Part shown: positions 22,559-35,199 of the stretch, in pieces | Layout of the letters: the number at the start of each line of letters is the position of its first letter | Position numbering within the stretch: the first letter of the stretch is position 1 | Notes under the pieces: generated by a model | Databases searched by the model: none | What the model was told of the DNA's origin: nothing | What the model saw: only the letters and a program-made list of their open reading frames with translations | Origin: Nageia nagi | Lineage: Eukaryota; Pinophyta | Direction of reading: 5' to 3' | Length of the DNA stretch: 64,000 bases | Assembly (NCBI GenBank): GCA_050084985.1 | Contig: JBITNC010000001.1 | Location: 137,640,001-137,704,000 of the forward strand | Position numbers and translations under genes: made by a program

Positions 22559-23889
22559 TATTGATTAGGATTGTGTAATATATGCGCCATGAACAATCTT
22601 AACCAAAGTAAATCAAGAACAGACTATGGTGACAGTCTGATCTCTGGAGAAGGTCAGTTCCTTATGCATTGGGTATAGGAGAAGTAACAGGAAAGAAAAT
22701 AAAAGGAGTATAGTACGAGGAATTTAAGCAAAAGGGCTTAGGGTAACAAGAGAGGAAGCAAAGGTGAATCACTAGTTCAGCATGGGCTTTCACAGGGTGT
22801 GAAACCTTGGTCTGAATCTAGTGTAGTAGCTACAGTACAAGCTCTCACTCTCTAGTAGTTTCCTAGCTTTACTCTACCATGTATGTAGACACAGTTATAC
22901 TAACAACTCACAATTATCATTCAGGAAACATGCCAAGCTACCACAATGTAACCTAATTAAGAATAACAATTACGAGTGCTAGATAAGAAAGGTCAAGATG
23001 ATATCATATTACTGATAAAAACTATAGGTCTTCAAGAACAAATGTAAAGAGCAATACTAGGGATTCCGACCCTTTTTCCTTTGTTTATTCCTTACTTATA
23101 CTGAAATAACAATAGTTACAAGAATTGTAGAATAGAAACATTTACAAAAATGGCTTCAAGATTCTAGCCTTCTTTTAACTGATACTACCTATATATGCCA
23201 CTTGGTAGAATATTACAAAAATTGGGTAGATTGTAGATGATACAGCTTCTTGATAACTATGATCTCACCTCTCGTTGACCTTGTCTCTTCTGGGATATTC
23301 TACTTACTGGCTCTGGCTATTAAATCACTCCTTGCTGACCTCATCACTTCTGGGATCTGATTTCATTCAAAAATGTGAATATTATTTTCCCCATGATGTC
23401 ATCTTCATACTTCTGAAATATTCTACTTACTGGCTCTGGCTATTCAATCACTCCTTGCTGACCTCATCACTTCCGGGATCTGGTTTTTTGCTAAAAAGTG
23501 TGAATATTGTTTTCCCCATGATGTCACCTTCATACTTTTAGAATGTTTCACTTTATTGATTATGGATTTTTGATAACCCTTTTGCTGATCTCATCTCTAC
23601 ATTTTGGAATATTCTACTTACTGGCTTTGGCTATTCAATCACTCCTTGCTAACCTCATCTCTTCTGGGATCTGATTTTGGGTTGAGGTTTGAAATCACTA
23701 ACATCATCTCTTCTGGGATCTGGGTTACTCAATGTTAACTTTGTGGGGCTTTTCTTCTTTCATAATAATGTAATTACTTTCAAAAACCAATTCTTAAAAC
23801 CCATTATGATTATGCTTAGCCTAAGTCACCTCTGAAAGTGATCATACTTTCAGAAGAACCTTGGAGTAATGATTATGTATTGATATACA
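22559..23889 (-). repeat. 5' LTR of Tat-like element
   Basis: 1,331 bp, paired with 11111-12441. Its inner edge now reads CAATA instead of CAACA on the minus strand, one transition from a normal TG..CA terminus. Confidence 0.9.
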
Positions 23890-23894
23890 GTACC
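23890..23894. other. Target site duplication GTACC, right
   Basis: This is the partner of 11106-11110. It confirms both ends of the Tat-like element. Confidence 0.85.
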
Positions 23895-25260
23895 TATACC
23901 TAAGAATAAAAAAATTTCCTATTGAAAAACAATCATCAAGGTTATGCCTAATGACTTTTGGTGACACAAAATAAATAAAATTATGACAAAATGGTTTCAA
24001 AATTGTGGTGTTTATATTCCAAAATTGAGTAGAAAAAATAGTGACATTTCATGTTTTAAGCAACCATGTTATAAAACATGGCTATGTAATATCATTTATA
24101 GAAAAGTTAATTTTTTTTTACAACTTTAGAATACTACTTAAAAAATTATAATTTATTAAAAAAACTTTACATACAAATATTCTTGATAAATCCATATGTT
24201 TTATGATCTTTAGACTTGGACATGAATCCATTACTAAATGTTCAAAAGTTTTTGTGGAGAATGGTTGAAGTTGATAATATAACTCCTTAGTTCTTTGCAC
24301 CAATGAGTTTGAAGGGAAGTTATGTTCAAAAGTATGGCTAATTTGAGTAATCCATTAGAATTGAACCCTGTATGTATGTTGCACATTCTTGACTCAACTT
24401 CACCTCAAAAATTGTAGCAATATATTCATATTTGAATATTATTATTGTGTACTGTAATAATTACAACAAATGGAAAATCAATTTGTAAAAAACAAACTAC
24501 ACATTTTGGATAGTAACACTTACCTATCTATGAAAGTTATTATGTTGGGGGGAGGAGGTTAAGGAACACTCCATATTTTGGAAAGGATTCAAAATATTTC
24601 ATTTAGAAAATTTTGACAATCAAGATTAGATATTTTTATATTTTTAATCCTTTTTCAAAATAAGATGAAAATCTATAATCTATTGACTATTGATCATGAA
24701 ACAAATAAGTTGAAAAAATCATAACTTGATTAAAAAGTGAATACTAATAAAGTATTTATAATAATTTTTCTGGTTAGATGAGATACATGAAATATATTTC
24801 AGCACCTATAAAATATAATTTTTGTTAGTATTCATGCAAGTGTCATGTAATACCATATATATCTTCTTTTTTTTTATAATAGGAGGTGTCAACCAAAGCC
24901 ACTAATGCTCTCAAAGTTGTGATCTTGCCCAAAAATCACACAACTTAGGTAAATCACAAGTTATTTTCCCATACGAGACTTTTTACATGAGGCTTTTCAT
25001 TTTAATCCCACAAATCGATCATAATATGATCAAAATATGTCTAAATTATAGCTACATAGTACCACCAGGGATCCATCAAGGGGATTCAAACTTGCAACCT
25101 CCTCCCATTGATTTGAATCACTTTTCCACCATGATGTCCCCTTGGGGACATACCATATATATCTTATTAACCAAGTACATTCATAATAATAGAGGTTTCC
25201 CATTATCTAACAAGACGAGCATCTTGTTATCTATGAATGAACATATTTATATATAATAGG
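23895..25260. other. AT-rich intergenic sequence, nothing recognised
   Basis: No repeat boundary, coding motif or RNA gene was recognised. Short open stretches (minus 24118-24303, plus 24987-25256) lack any family resemblance. Confidence 0.5.
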
Positions 25261-25640
25261 ATGAGCATGGTAAAAAATAATAGAACAAGATGAGGCTCAA
25301 GCATCTTAAAGTTACCAAAATAAGACAAGCATCTTATTATCTAAATAATTAAGCATCTTAAAGTCATTGGAGCAAGATGATCATCTTGAAATCATTAGAG
25401 CATGGTGATCATCTTATTATTTGTAATCAAAGGATGAGTATACTGTATGTACATGATAATCATACTAATATTGTAATCAAAACATGAGTATCTTAAGTGC
25501 AAATGATGGTAAAAAATAAGCATCTTATATGCACATGATAATTGTCCTCATATTTGTAATTAAACTTAAAAGGATGATTATCTTGTGATCATATGATGAG
25601 CATCTTTCATCCACAAGATGGTCATTTTATGATAGAACAA
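25260..25640. repeat. Degenerate repeats with gat-gagcatctt core
   Basis: Words such as gatgagcatctt, gatcatcttat, aagcatcttaaagt and gatgagtatctt recur about a dozen times at irregular 30-50 bp spacing. It is a decayed minisatellite. No function is visible. Confidence 0.5.
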
Positions 25641-25860
25641 GATGGAACTCTTTAAGGTTTGCATATATCCATGTGTTAATATTAAATTTAGTTTAAGGTT
25701 TCATCATCTATAAAATCTCATTCATGATTATAATTTTATGTACTCCAGTATTTGATGCTTTGTTCATTTTACCCTTCAACCCTTTTTCCATCAAACTCTT
25801 ACACTTTTACCCTTATTTCATTTTACCCTCTAGAGCCTTTTTTCATTTTCATTTTTTTAC

Positions 25861-26202
25861 AATGGCATCCTTTAGCTTCTCACACAATGATCCTCCTTTT
25901 CCTTCCAAATGCTATCCATGTAATTTTTTTGCCCTAATATTTTACAGGTACTAATGACTCTTGAATATGATATGACATGGGGTACAAATTTTGATTTTCT
26001 CATAATCATTTCCTTGATCATATTTAAGTTTTACATAGACTTTATAGACATGATTATGTCCTCTTATAATGATGAAAATTCAAAGGTTTCCATTATATTT
26101 TATAATCAAATTTCTTTCACACTTAAACCTACAAATATCCATAAATTGACATGTCTATCATATAGGGATGGTGAAGCAGTTAAATCCAAATACAATTTTT
26201 GA
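25861..26202 (+). CDS. Weak candidate small gene, unknown
   Basis: A TATA-like tctataaaat at about 25710 and a pyrimidine-rich leader precede an ATG at 25861 (MASFSFSHNDPPFPSK). A likely intron follows (acceptor ttttacag at about 25947). A second open stretch 25954-26202 ends SYRDGEAVKSKYNF. The second part has a soluble, mixed-charge composition unlike its AT-rich surroundings. The exon join is not in frame as I read it, so this may be a fragment or chance. Confidence 0.2.
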
Positions 26203-26385
26203 TAGGTAAATTTTTTATTTCATTCCTATTTGTAATTACTTTTAATTATATTTTTAAACAATTTGCACTTAACTATTTTATTTTTAACATTGAATTGTAA
26301 CCCTTATGGTAGGAGTTTGAAGTATTCTTATATTTTTAACTCTTCCCTAATAAAAATCATAGAGTTCTTTTAGGTAAGAATACTT

Positions 26386-26827
26386 TTGCAAGGATTATCA
26401 TCATACATTCCCTTCTATGGGCTATATTATATTGTTAGGTTCTTTCATCACAAAAGATACAATTTGAGTTCATTTATTTATGATCAAATTAGATCTGATA
26501 TACAAAAAAATGTTACTACATCATCAAGTACTAATTATGTATCTTGTACTAATTGTTTGTTGACTTTTTACTTTGAATTTATCTTTAATTTTAGACACAC
26601 AAACCTCTCAAGTATATATCATGCAAAGCTAAAATAAGTTGCATTAACACATGCAAAAATGTAGGTAATAATATTTTTTGGTATCGATATAATTGTATTT
26701 ATACTTATAAGTGTTTTTCATTTACAAGAGAAAATAACTTATAATTCTTCAATACAACAAGCTTCTCTTAGAGGTTATCAACTGGAAGAATGTGTAGATT
26801 CTAAGGTGGGAGAACTTTACTAAGAAA
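26386..26827. repeat. Outer arm of the large inverted repeat, left
   Basis: About 440 bp that recurs inverted at 43545-43985 (for example gaggttatcaactg..gaatgtgtagattctaaggt and atcgatataattgta). In both places it directly abuts the terminal bases of the chromovirus LTR, so the LTR/flank junction itself is duplicated. Confidence 0.8.
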
Positions 26828-29310
26828 TGTAAAAATCCAAAATTAAAGTCTAATATTTCACTAAAAACAAGCAATTTTTTTTTGAAATATGCAAGACATG
26901 CATTATTCAATGTGGAGAGTGCAATTGGATCAATGGGTATGCCAACCGAGTGCTAGAGACACTATCCAATGCAAAATGCAACCAAATATGACATCGTCAT
27001 TACTCTCATGATCTCAACACTAGAGCATTATGAACATTCAAATCCAAGTTCATTTACTCCCCATGTTTAAGTTTAAAATAACATCCATCCACCCATGAAC
27101 ACCTTCACATTTCATGGACTACCCTAAAAGGGTCTTGCTTATTTCAAAGTTTCATGCAATTATCATGTACTGTATTCTACATATTTGCATGTCATATTTT
27201 TAATATAAATTTTATTAATAATTTTATTTTTTAAATTATTAATACATCTATCCATTCAAATCTAATTTGATAAGTTCTTTAATCTATCAAAGATCAATTT
27301 ACTATTATTTTGTATAAGATCTTATACTTATAAAAAAAATCTAGTTATCTTTAACATATCCAGACTCTTAAAGATCCATTTTAATAACCAGCTTTTAGAT
27401 TAACTTATACAAATGCATACTAACATTTAAATTTAAATCTAAGTTCTTGATTCCTAATTAATTTTATTTAATTAAACAAGAATCAATTTCAATGATAATG
27501 AAACTAATCCATAGACCTCATCAATATTATGCAACTGTTTAGAAAGAGCACATTATTAATTTTTACTTTCATGTTTCTTCCAAAATAAGATTTATTGAAT
27601 GAAAAATATATTATTTATTCTTTGATGAAATTCATTAAATCTTTCAATCTACTTATTATTAAGACTAAAGAGAGAATTAAGTTTCAATCTAGCATTATCC
27701 ATAGTTTAAATAGTCCATAAATAATCATTAACCATAATGTATTTTAATAATGTAATTCAAATAATCTCTTCATTTATTAATAAATATGTATAACCATAGT
27801 TAGAATTGCATTTGGTTAATATATACAACTAAAATCAATACTCAAATTTTTAGCAAATTCTGAATATACTGAAAATATTATTTCAATAAAAATCTTTATA
27901 CATAGTTTGATTTATAATAATAAGTGAAATTCTCTCTCTCTAGTTTACATACGGCTTTAAACATTCAAAACTATAAGGTTTTCCTACAAATATAATTTAG
28001 CGTGAGGAATTAAACTATTCCTCCATATCAAATTAACATACAATCAGAGACTACAATGATTATACATCATTGTAATACTGGTATATTATAAGCTTATTTT
28101 CCAACATCATTTCTTATGATTGAAGTTTTCCTATACCATCTACATTGTTGAAGAAACTTTTTGATTTCCTATTCACAATCAGGAAAATAAGGGGTGAAAT
28201 ACTTAGTATTTTAGTAAGCAAGATGCAAATCCATTGTAATTAAAGAATACACATGCCATTCTATTCTCTATATAAATGAATCATCTCAAACATCATATTT
28301 CTGAAATATATATAATATCACATACATTTATCAATATTGGACTAAATAATAAAATTTATCTATATAGCTTCCAAAATTATTACAAGTTTACATTAAAAAA
28401 TAACAACAAAGTAATTGAACCATTATAACCTTTAAAACTTACATATATGAGTCAAAATAATAACTATATTTCCTTCTGAAACATGTATCTAGCCTACAAT
28501 TTGTCTAGAAGGTTTAATAACAAATCAAACTGATTCAGTCCTCTTATGGTTTGCTACCAAAATATTATTTATCTATATTTAAAGGGTCTTAAAGATATAG
28601 TTAAGGTTAAGTTACAAGATCATATATTTTTAAACTATTGTTATCCTTTAAAAAAAAATTTGCTCAATCATATTCCCATAAATATTTCAAAGTAAGAGAC
28701 CTATGCAAATATTTATGGATGCTAAATAATGATAATAGTTTTTATCAAATTATTTATTTATTTTTATCAACTAATGATGATACAGTAATGCAAAGCCTCC
28801 ATTATTATAACAACACTTCATATGCCTATAATGCAAATATACCCATCAACATATATTGTAATAAGTCATTTAACCTTCACCACAATTTCATTTTTTTTAA
28901 ATAAAATCAAATACCCATAATGTTAATATTCAACCAAAATATTTCCAGAGCTATTTCAGTGAGTTCTTTGGTTATCTAAAGTAATATATGATAAGCTAAA
29001 TCAATAATTACAAAATATTCTCATCATCACTTACCTTGGTGTTTGAATCCTCAAAATTCCTCCTCTCAAAAATCCTACATGTTGCTAGTATTCCTCTTCT
29101 GCAATGTTCAACCCTTCAACGTATTCTCCTATCTCCTAGGTATTAGGGTTAATAATGCCCTATGGTTGTAAAATAACCAAAAGAAAGGGAGAGTAATTAA
29201 TGCTAAGTGCCCATAAATAACAAACATTTCCATGAAGCCTTGAAAAACCCTTTGAAATGATGACAACAAACCCACACACCTCTTTGACATGATGACAACA
29301 AATAGTGGCA
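26828..29310 (-). repeat. 3' LTR of left chromovirus, missing its first kilobase
   Basis: It ends at TGTAAAAATCC (minus-strand LTR end GGATTTTTACA) and matches 40255-42731 inverted almost throughout. The junction with internal sequence near 29310 joins cataagcaaacacttg directly to LTR sequence at the catcatgtcaaagaggtg point. Confidence 0.75.
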
Positions 29311-29344
29311 AGTGTTTGCTTATGTAATCAAACAAACAAATCAG

Positions 29345-30570
29345 AAAAATATTTTTTGCATGGTATTCATGTCTTCCTAGGTAGCATTCCTTTTAGAATA
29401 TTGGTCCCATTGTACCAAACATTACTCAATCTCACAATTTTGGAGCCTTTTAGTGTGAATGCCCAACACTTGTACTAGCTTGACCTCTATGACCATTGGA
29501 TTTGTCATCTATAATTTATCCAAATCCCACATATGAGATGGATCAGGAACATACCTTTTCAAAAGTGAAACATGAAATACATTATGTTGTTTTGATAAGT
29601 TAACAAGAAAATCAAGTCTATAAGCTACTGGGTTGACCACTTGGGTGATTGTAAATGGTCTTACAAATTGGGAAGACAATTTTGAGGATTTAATAGAGTT
29701 TTTTCCTAGTTTAACCTTTAAAAAGACCTTATCTCCAACCTTGAAATCTCTTGGAGTTCTTTTCAAATCTACAAAATTCTTTTGCCTATCAGATGCTCCT
29801 TTAAGATTTTGTTGAATATTTTTAAGTTGTTTTTCCATATCACAAATCAATTTAGTTTCAATGGTAATCTTATCATTAATATTTTCCCAAGATAAAGGTG
29901 TTCTAGACCTCCTACCATATAATGTCTCAAAAGGAGCCATTCCCAATGATGCTTGAAAAGCATTATTATAAGCAAATTCAACAAGATGCAAATAATATTC
30001 CCATTTATTCTACTCATCCATACAAAATATCCTAAGTATGTCTTCTAGAATTTAATTTACCCTTTCACTCTAACTATTAGATTTAGGATGATATGTAGAA
30101 CTAAAATGAAAGTATTTCCCAATTTCAACATGTAAAGTTTGACAAAATAATGATGTAAACTTGCTATCTCTATAAGATATTATGCTTTTTGGAAATCCAT
30201 GTAGCCTAAAAATCTCTTTCTTAAGAATAATCACAATATCATTAGTTGTGTTTCTAGAAATAAAATGAGCAACCTTAGTCATTCTATCCATTATTACAAA
30301 ATTTGAATCATGATGAAATTTTGTCTTTGGAAGACCAACTATAAAGTCCATGCTAATGGAATGCTATTTTTGAGATGGAACCTCTAATGGATGTAAATTA
30401 CTCACAGGATGTTTATGTTTAGCTTTATCTTTTTGACATTCTAAGCACCTAGAGACATACTCCACAATGTCACTTTTCATACCCTTCCAATAGAACTGCT
30501 TTTTAATGTTATTCCTCATTTTATTAATTCCAAGGTGTGTAGAATAAGGGGTCATATAACTCTCATACAT
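29345..30570 (-). pseudogene. Integrase and chromodomain, left chromovirus
   Basis: The zinc-binding part reads HLGINKMRNNIKKQFYWKG and CLECQK (30546-30430). The core reads SMDFIVGLPK, a second acidic position now SYRDSKFTS, and SERVN with its Glu, so D and E remain and the middle Asp of the usual SDRD is Tyr. Then come AYNNAFQASLGMAPFETLYG and the C-terminal part to VFHVSLLKRY. After a stop, at about 29500-29345, a chromodomain-like stretch reads QVLGIHTKRLQNCEIE, LVQWD and a W-to-stop before EDM. Chromodomains direct integration to marked chromatin. This identifies the chromovirus lineage. Confidence 0.88.
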
Positions 30571-30573
30571 GAT

Positions 30574-31300
30574 TTATTTCCTAATGTTTCCTTCCAGGGA
30601 CATTGCAAGCCTATCGTTAAAACAAAGAAGACCATTATTCTTAAATAAAAAATGCTCTTGTAATCCTTGCTTTATTTTTATTTTTTTATTAATGCAAAAC
30701 TGATCCCTACCTTGATATTTCCTTACTCTATCTTCAAGATCAAATTTAAAGCTCAAAATAGCAGCAATGGTATGAACCTTTCTACTCAAAGCATCTACAA
30801 CTTTATTTTCTTTACCCTTGATATAATTAATTTTTAGATCAAATTTAGCAAGAAACTCCATCCATATATGTTCTTGCATTTAAAAGAGATTAAAAAAAGA
30901 GATATTGTAAACTATGATGATCATTTTTAAGTATAATAGGTCTACCAATAAAATAATGCCTTCACATCTTAAGAGCATGCACAATTGCAGCTAATTTTAA
31001 ATCATGTGTAGCATAATTTTTCTCATGGTCTTTTAGTTTTCAATATTCACAAGCTAGTACTAACATTTCTTGCATTAACACCCCACCAAGTCCTTCTTTA
31101 CTAGCATTGGGACAAATAGTGAACTCTTTTTTAGGGTCAAGAAGATTGAGTATTGGAGTTGAAATTAATTTCTTTTTCAGGATTCAAAATGCATCCTTAC
31201 ATTTTTCATACCACAAAAATTTATTATCTTTCTTTTGTAATTGAGTAATGGGATAGGATATTTTGGAGAGGTTTTTTACAAACTTTCTATAATAGCCAGG
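30574..31300 (-). pseudogene. RNase H region, left chromovirus
   Basis: It includes the LDPKKEFTICPNASKEGLGG start (about 31140), then FDLKINYIKGKENKVVDALSRK near 30830, the family's GxxNxxADxLSR end with Val for Ala. Frameshifts and stops separate the parts. It removes RNA from the hybrid during replication. Confidence 0.75.
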
Positions 31301-32010
31301 TAAACCCATAAAACTATGAATTCACTTACATCTCTTAGAGCTAGCCAATCCCTTACTGCTACAAACATTTAGGGGCCTATAGATAAGCCCTTAGCTAATA
31401 TTATATCTCTTAGATAATGAACAAAAAAGGTATAAAACTCACAATTGGATAACTTACCATACAATTGATTCTTTCTAAGAATTTGCAAGGTTATCTATAA
31501 ATGCTTATCATGTTCTTCCCGTGTTCATAAATATATCATCAAGAAAAATCAAGACAAACTTGTCTAAAAATTCTCTAAATACACTATTCATCAAGTTCAT
31601 AAAAGCAATAGGTGCATTTCTAAGTCCAAATGGTAAAATAGTAAATTCATAATGACCATATCTAGTTTTAAATGTTGTTTTATGTATGTCTTCATCCTTA
31701 ATTCTTAGTTGGTGACAACCTGACCTCAAATCTATTAACTTATTTAACATCCTATAATCAATGTACAACTGTAGGGATCCATCTTTTTTTTTTAACATAA
31801 AGAATCGATGCACCCCATGGTGACACTTTAGGCTTTATGAGACCTTTATCAAGTAACTCTTGTAATTATGATTTTAGTTCATGCATTTCAATTGTATTCA
31901 TCTGATAAGGGGTTCTAGCTACTGGTGTTTCCCATAGAATTAAATTTATGGTGAAATCAAATTCTCTAATTTGAGGTTTTCCTAGTAGCAGCCCATTAGG
32001 AAAAACATCA
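31300..32010 (-). pseudogene. Reverse transcriptase with internal deletion, left chromovirus
   Basis: It reads [24 protein letters not shown], then directly [32 protein letters not shown] and VLIFLDDIF (active-site Asp pair intact). Compared with the right copy ([37 protein letters not shown]) about 27 codons are missing, yet the frame continues. The segment lost carries the region just before the first catalytic Asp. Confidence 0.82.
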
Positions 32011-32199
32011 ACAAATTCTTTAAGAATTGGATATCTATCAAGATAATCAACCTGTTCTAAATCTGATTTATCCTCACTTTTTATAGAAAATACTTGGCAT
32101 CTTTTCTTTACTACTTTTAAAAGTTGAACAACAAATATGGAACTTATTTGGGGTATTTTCTTGATGCTAGGAATGGATATTTTGATACCATTAGGGATG

Positions 32200-33700
32200 A
32201 CTTGAACCCATTTTTCATCAAATTTCACTAAGGATTTATTTTGACTTAACCAATACATGCCTAAAATGACATCATAAGATGTTAATGGTATAATATACAA
32301 AGGTGTTTGAGAAGTGTAATTTGGTAAGGAAAGTTCTACATCTTCTAAATATTATTTAACTTTACACTTTTTACCAAATGCAAACCTTACGTTCCAACAT
32401 TCTCCTAACATATTAGCATTTTTAGGAAGTTGGTCTAAAATATATGAAAATACAAAACTCTTAGTAGCTCCATAATCTATCAAAATATAAATGTTGTGAA
32501 TAAAAAGTGTACCTTCTACCATGATGGGAGTTGTTTGGCTATTTAAGGTTTGTTGGTTAGTCACTACATAAATCTTATGGTCATCTTTAGCTGTTGAACT
32601 TTATTTATTAGGATATTCCCTAGCAAAATGAGGTCCCCCATAATTATAGCAACCCCAATTTTTGGAACAATATAATTCATTATCAATATAAATATTCCTT
32701 ACTCTTTTAGCCTTATTAGCCTTCTTGTTATATTGATAACATTTCTCACCGTTGTTCTAAGTATTATTTCCTTCTTTCTTATTTTTTTTTATTTTTTGAT
32801 TTTCTAGCTACCTAAGTTGGTTAGGACTCTTCTTCTTTTTATGTTCTTGCTTTTCAAAGTTATAATTATTCTTATTCATAACTCCTTTTAGCTTTTTGAG
32901 CCAACTCATAGGCCTTTTGAAGTGTAATTGGTTCCAACATATCAATGCTTGCACTAATTCTAGATTCAAGTCCTAAGATAAACTTTTGAATCTTGAGAGG
33001 TTCATTACCTTCATAGATAGGAAGTATTTGAGTAATCTTATAAAATCATGGTAGTATTTTTCAACAATTCTAACACCTTGATTTAGTCTAAAAAGTTCAT
33101 TTTGCCTTTTCGCAAAATACTTTTCAGTCAAAAATTGAGCTTTGAAAATTCTAGTAAATTCATCCCAATCTAGATTAGTAGCTTATTTACCAGAGTGACT
33201 CAAATGTGTATTCCACCATTGTAATGCTATATCTAAAAGATACATGCTTGCTAAGTGGTTTTTACATTACCAGTACAACCTCTTATAACAAAATATGCCT
33301 CAATTTTAGTGAGCCAACTTTTAGCTTGACTACTATCATCATTAAACTTGGTAAGGCATATATTTTTAAAATCCTAATCTAGTTCAACCCCAACATGGGC
33401 TCTCAATTGATCCACAAGATTGTTAGGTAATTCTTGCAACATCTAATCAAGTCCTTGATTACGAAGCTCATCAATGACTTGTTGTTGTTGCATCATTTGT
33501 ACCCTTAATAATTGTATTTAATTTCTTATAGCAACCCTTTAAATATCATTATCCTAATTATGCTCACCATGGTGTTCATGATTTGCATCTTGATTATGAT
33601 TATTTTATTGCTCTTGGTAACTACCTTGAATTTGGTGATCATGTTGTTCTTGCTAGTTTCTAAGGTCATGATTGACTTGATTTTGAACATTACTATAATA
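32200..33700 (-). pseudogene. Gag and protease, left chromovirus
   Basis: The gag part reads SSQAKSWLTKIEAYFVIRGC near 33300. A knuckle near 32640 reads CYNYGGPHFAREY, with two of its Cys changed to Tyr. Protease reads VEGTLFIHNIYILIDYGATKS, with the active-site Asp kept but the following Ser now Tyr. Downstream strands continue to LGMYWLSQN (32250). Stops and frameshifts break the frame. Confidence 0.78.
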
Positions 33701-33745
33701 TAAAAGGAAGTGTTAGAATTTCTATGATTCTAATATGCCTAATTA

Positions 33746-34845
33746 GGGGGCAATTATTCCTAAGTGGAATAACAATCCTTGTTAGGTTTATAGCTAGAGG
33801 GATAAATGCTTATTTAAAAACATTTGCATCTAGGATCAATGATTATTAATCATAAGGATTGAATGTATGATAAATGTAGATTTAAAAGCATTTGCATCTA
33901 CGATTGGTGATTGAGAATCATAAGGATTAGATGTAGAGTTCATGGATGGTCAGCACTGAATATGTAATCAAGATGGCTAAGGTTGCATTGGAAATTCAGT
34001 GACTGTAGCATAAATAATTAATGCATTGTATATGTAAATTGGATTTACATAAGCAAAATTTTTATTGCCCATTTCATATGATGATAATGAAAAGTGGTAG
34101 TGAATGAAAATTTCACTTTTGAAAATGGTCATGTGATAACACTTTGGACCATTAGTTTGGTAAACTATTCTCAAATGGAATACTTTTAATCTAAGGTAAT
34201 GAGATTCAATGAGGAGATTGAAAACCTTAGTTAAAACAAGTAGAAAAATGCTTTGAAATTTAAATTTGGGAAAAGTTATTTTCTTATGATAATAAATTTT
34301 CTTTGAGAAACCTTGTGTGGGTGGGAAAGTGTATGTTATGATTTAAGGAATATAACTTCTTCCTTGGAAGGAAATTTTATTCTTCTCTTCAAAGCTTATA
34401 TGAGAGATTAATTTGCATAAGTTTTGAATCAAATTTTTGTGAATAACCAAGTGTATCATGGAAATCTTGATGTTAAACTTATTTTCTAACTAAGAAATTA
34501 TGTTAAAACCCTGGGAAGAATCAAGTCAAAGATTCTTGAACTAGGAGAATACATGAGTTTTATTTTTTGATGTGTTTCTTGAAGTGAAAATATGTGCTAA
34601 AACTCAAGTTTGTAACTTCTCTTTGTCAAAAAATGTTTTGGTTTATTCAAGAGAATTATTTGAAAGGAAAATTTATCTAAGGACAACAATAAATTATTGG
34701 ATGATAACTAATTGAATCCTTAGAATTTCATGGTTGACATTGTTTAAGAACTTGAAAGTTGAAACTTTAGCTAAAGGTTTTAATTCCTTTAGATAATGTT
34801 GATAAAAATTTATATGCATTTTGTAGGTGTAAATTTGTTTTAATT
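33746..34845. other. Unpaired 1.1-kb segment beside the hairpin
   Basis: It has no counterpart in the right arm. In plus orientation it ends at a purine tract (cttagtggggag) and an LTR start, so it may be the 3' untranslated end of another element. It contains a 68-bp direct repeat and no recognisable gene. Confidence 0.5.
33801..33933. repeat. 68-bp direct repeat, two copies
   Basis: Units starting gataaatg at 33801 and 33869 share tttgcatctag/cgat and aatcataaggatt. No function is visible. Confidence 0.65.
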
Positions 34846-35106
34846 CTTAAGAAGAGGAAATGGAAATAAAATTTGCTTTGTTATCACTTTCTTCAATAAA
34901 GCATAGCATACTATGTTTAATCTTAGTGGGGAGTGATGTCATGGACCACTTGTTGAGCTCCTAGGATTTTTGGTGATAAAGGCAAACCTAGGAGCTCAAC
35001 AAGTGGTCCATGACATCATTCCCCACTAAGATTAAACATAGTCTACTATGTTTTATTGAAGAAAATGATAGCAAAATTTTTTTTGTTTCCATTTTCTCTT
35101 CTTAAG
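34846..35106. repeat. Near-perfect hairpin: two LTR starts head to head
   Basis: Arms of 120 bp (34846-34965 and 34987-35106) flank a 21-bp spacer. The inner 38 bases or so match except one. Each arm carries a purine tract (ttagtggggag) and an LTR start TGATGTCATGGACCAC, facing each other. It forms the centre of the large inverted repeat. Confidence 0.9.
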
Positions 35107-35143
35107 GATGTTTATGTTCAATTTTAATTTTGGATTTTTACAT

Positions 35144-35160
35144 TGGTATCATAGCATCGA
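35144..35160 (+). other. Primer binding site, right chromovirus
   Basis: After the LTR end GGATTTTTACA the sequence reads TTGGTATCATAGCATCG, the initiator-Met type with changes. It fixes the 5' LTR boundary at 35143. Confidence 0.75.
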
Positions 35161-35199
35161 TTAGGCCTATTAGAATCATGGGAATTCTAACACTTCCTA

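Larger units (their letters stand above)
11111..23889 (-). mobile_element. Complete Tat-like Ty3-gypsy retrotransposon, 12.8 kb
   Basis: Two LTRs of 1,331 bp each (11111-12441 and 22559-23889) are flanked by GTACC. Internal order on the minus strand is primer site, gag, protease, plant-type RNase H, RT, gypsy RNase H, integrase, then an extra ORF of about 1,160 codons before the 3' LTR. A second, plant- or archaeal-type RNase H points to the Tat/Ogre group. The body has several frameshifts and many stops, and some catalytic residues are lost (see domain entries). LTRs differ mostly by transitions: by hand, 9 differences in the first 120 or so aligned bases, all transitions. I see no clear purine tract next to 12441. 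Confidence 0.92.
26828..33745 (-). mobile_element. Chromovirus (Ty3-gypsy), left copy
   Basis: Minus-strand element with gag, protease, RT, RNase H, integrase, chromodomain and most of a 3' LTR. It aligns inverted to the plus-strand copy at 35144-42731. The 5' end stops at 33745, just inside the primer site, and the 5' LTR is absent. The first kilobase of the 3' LTR and the purine tract are also absent. RT has an internal deletion (see that entry). Confidence 0.85.

Noticed and set aside
33512-33703. Hydrophobic open frames opposite gag (33512-33703 plus, 35197-35454 minus) as membrane proteins
   Set aside because: They are antisense to the same Asn/Gln/His-rich gag segment in the two chromovirus copies, so they are mirror shadows of each other.
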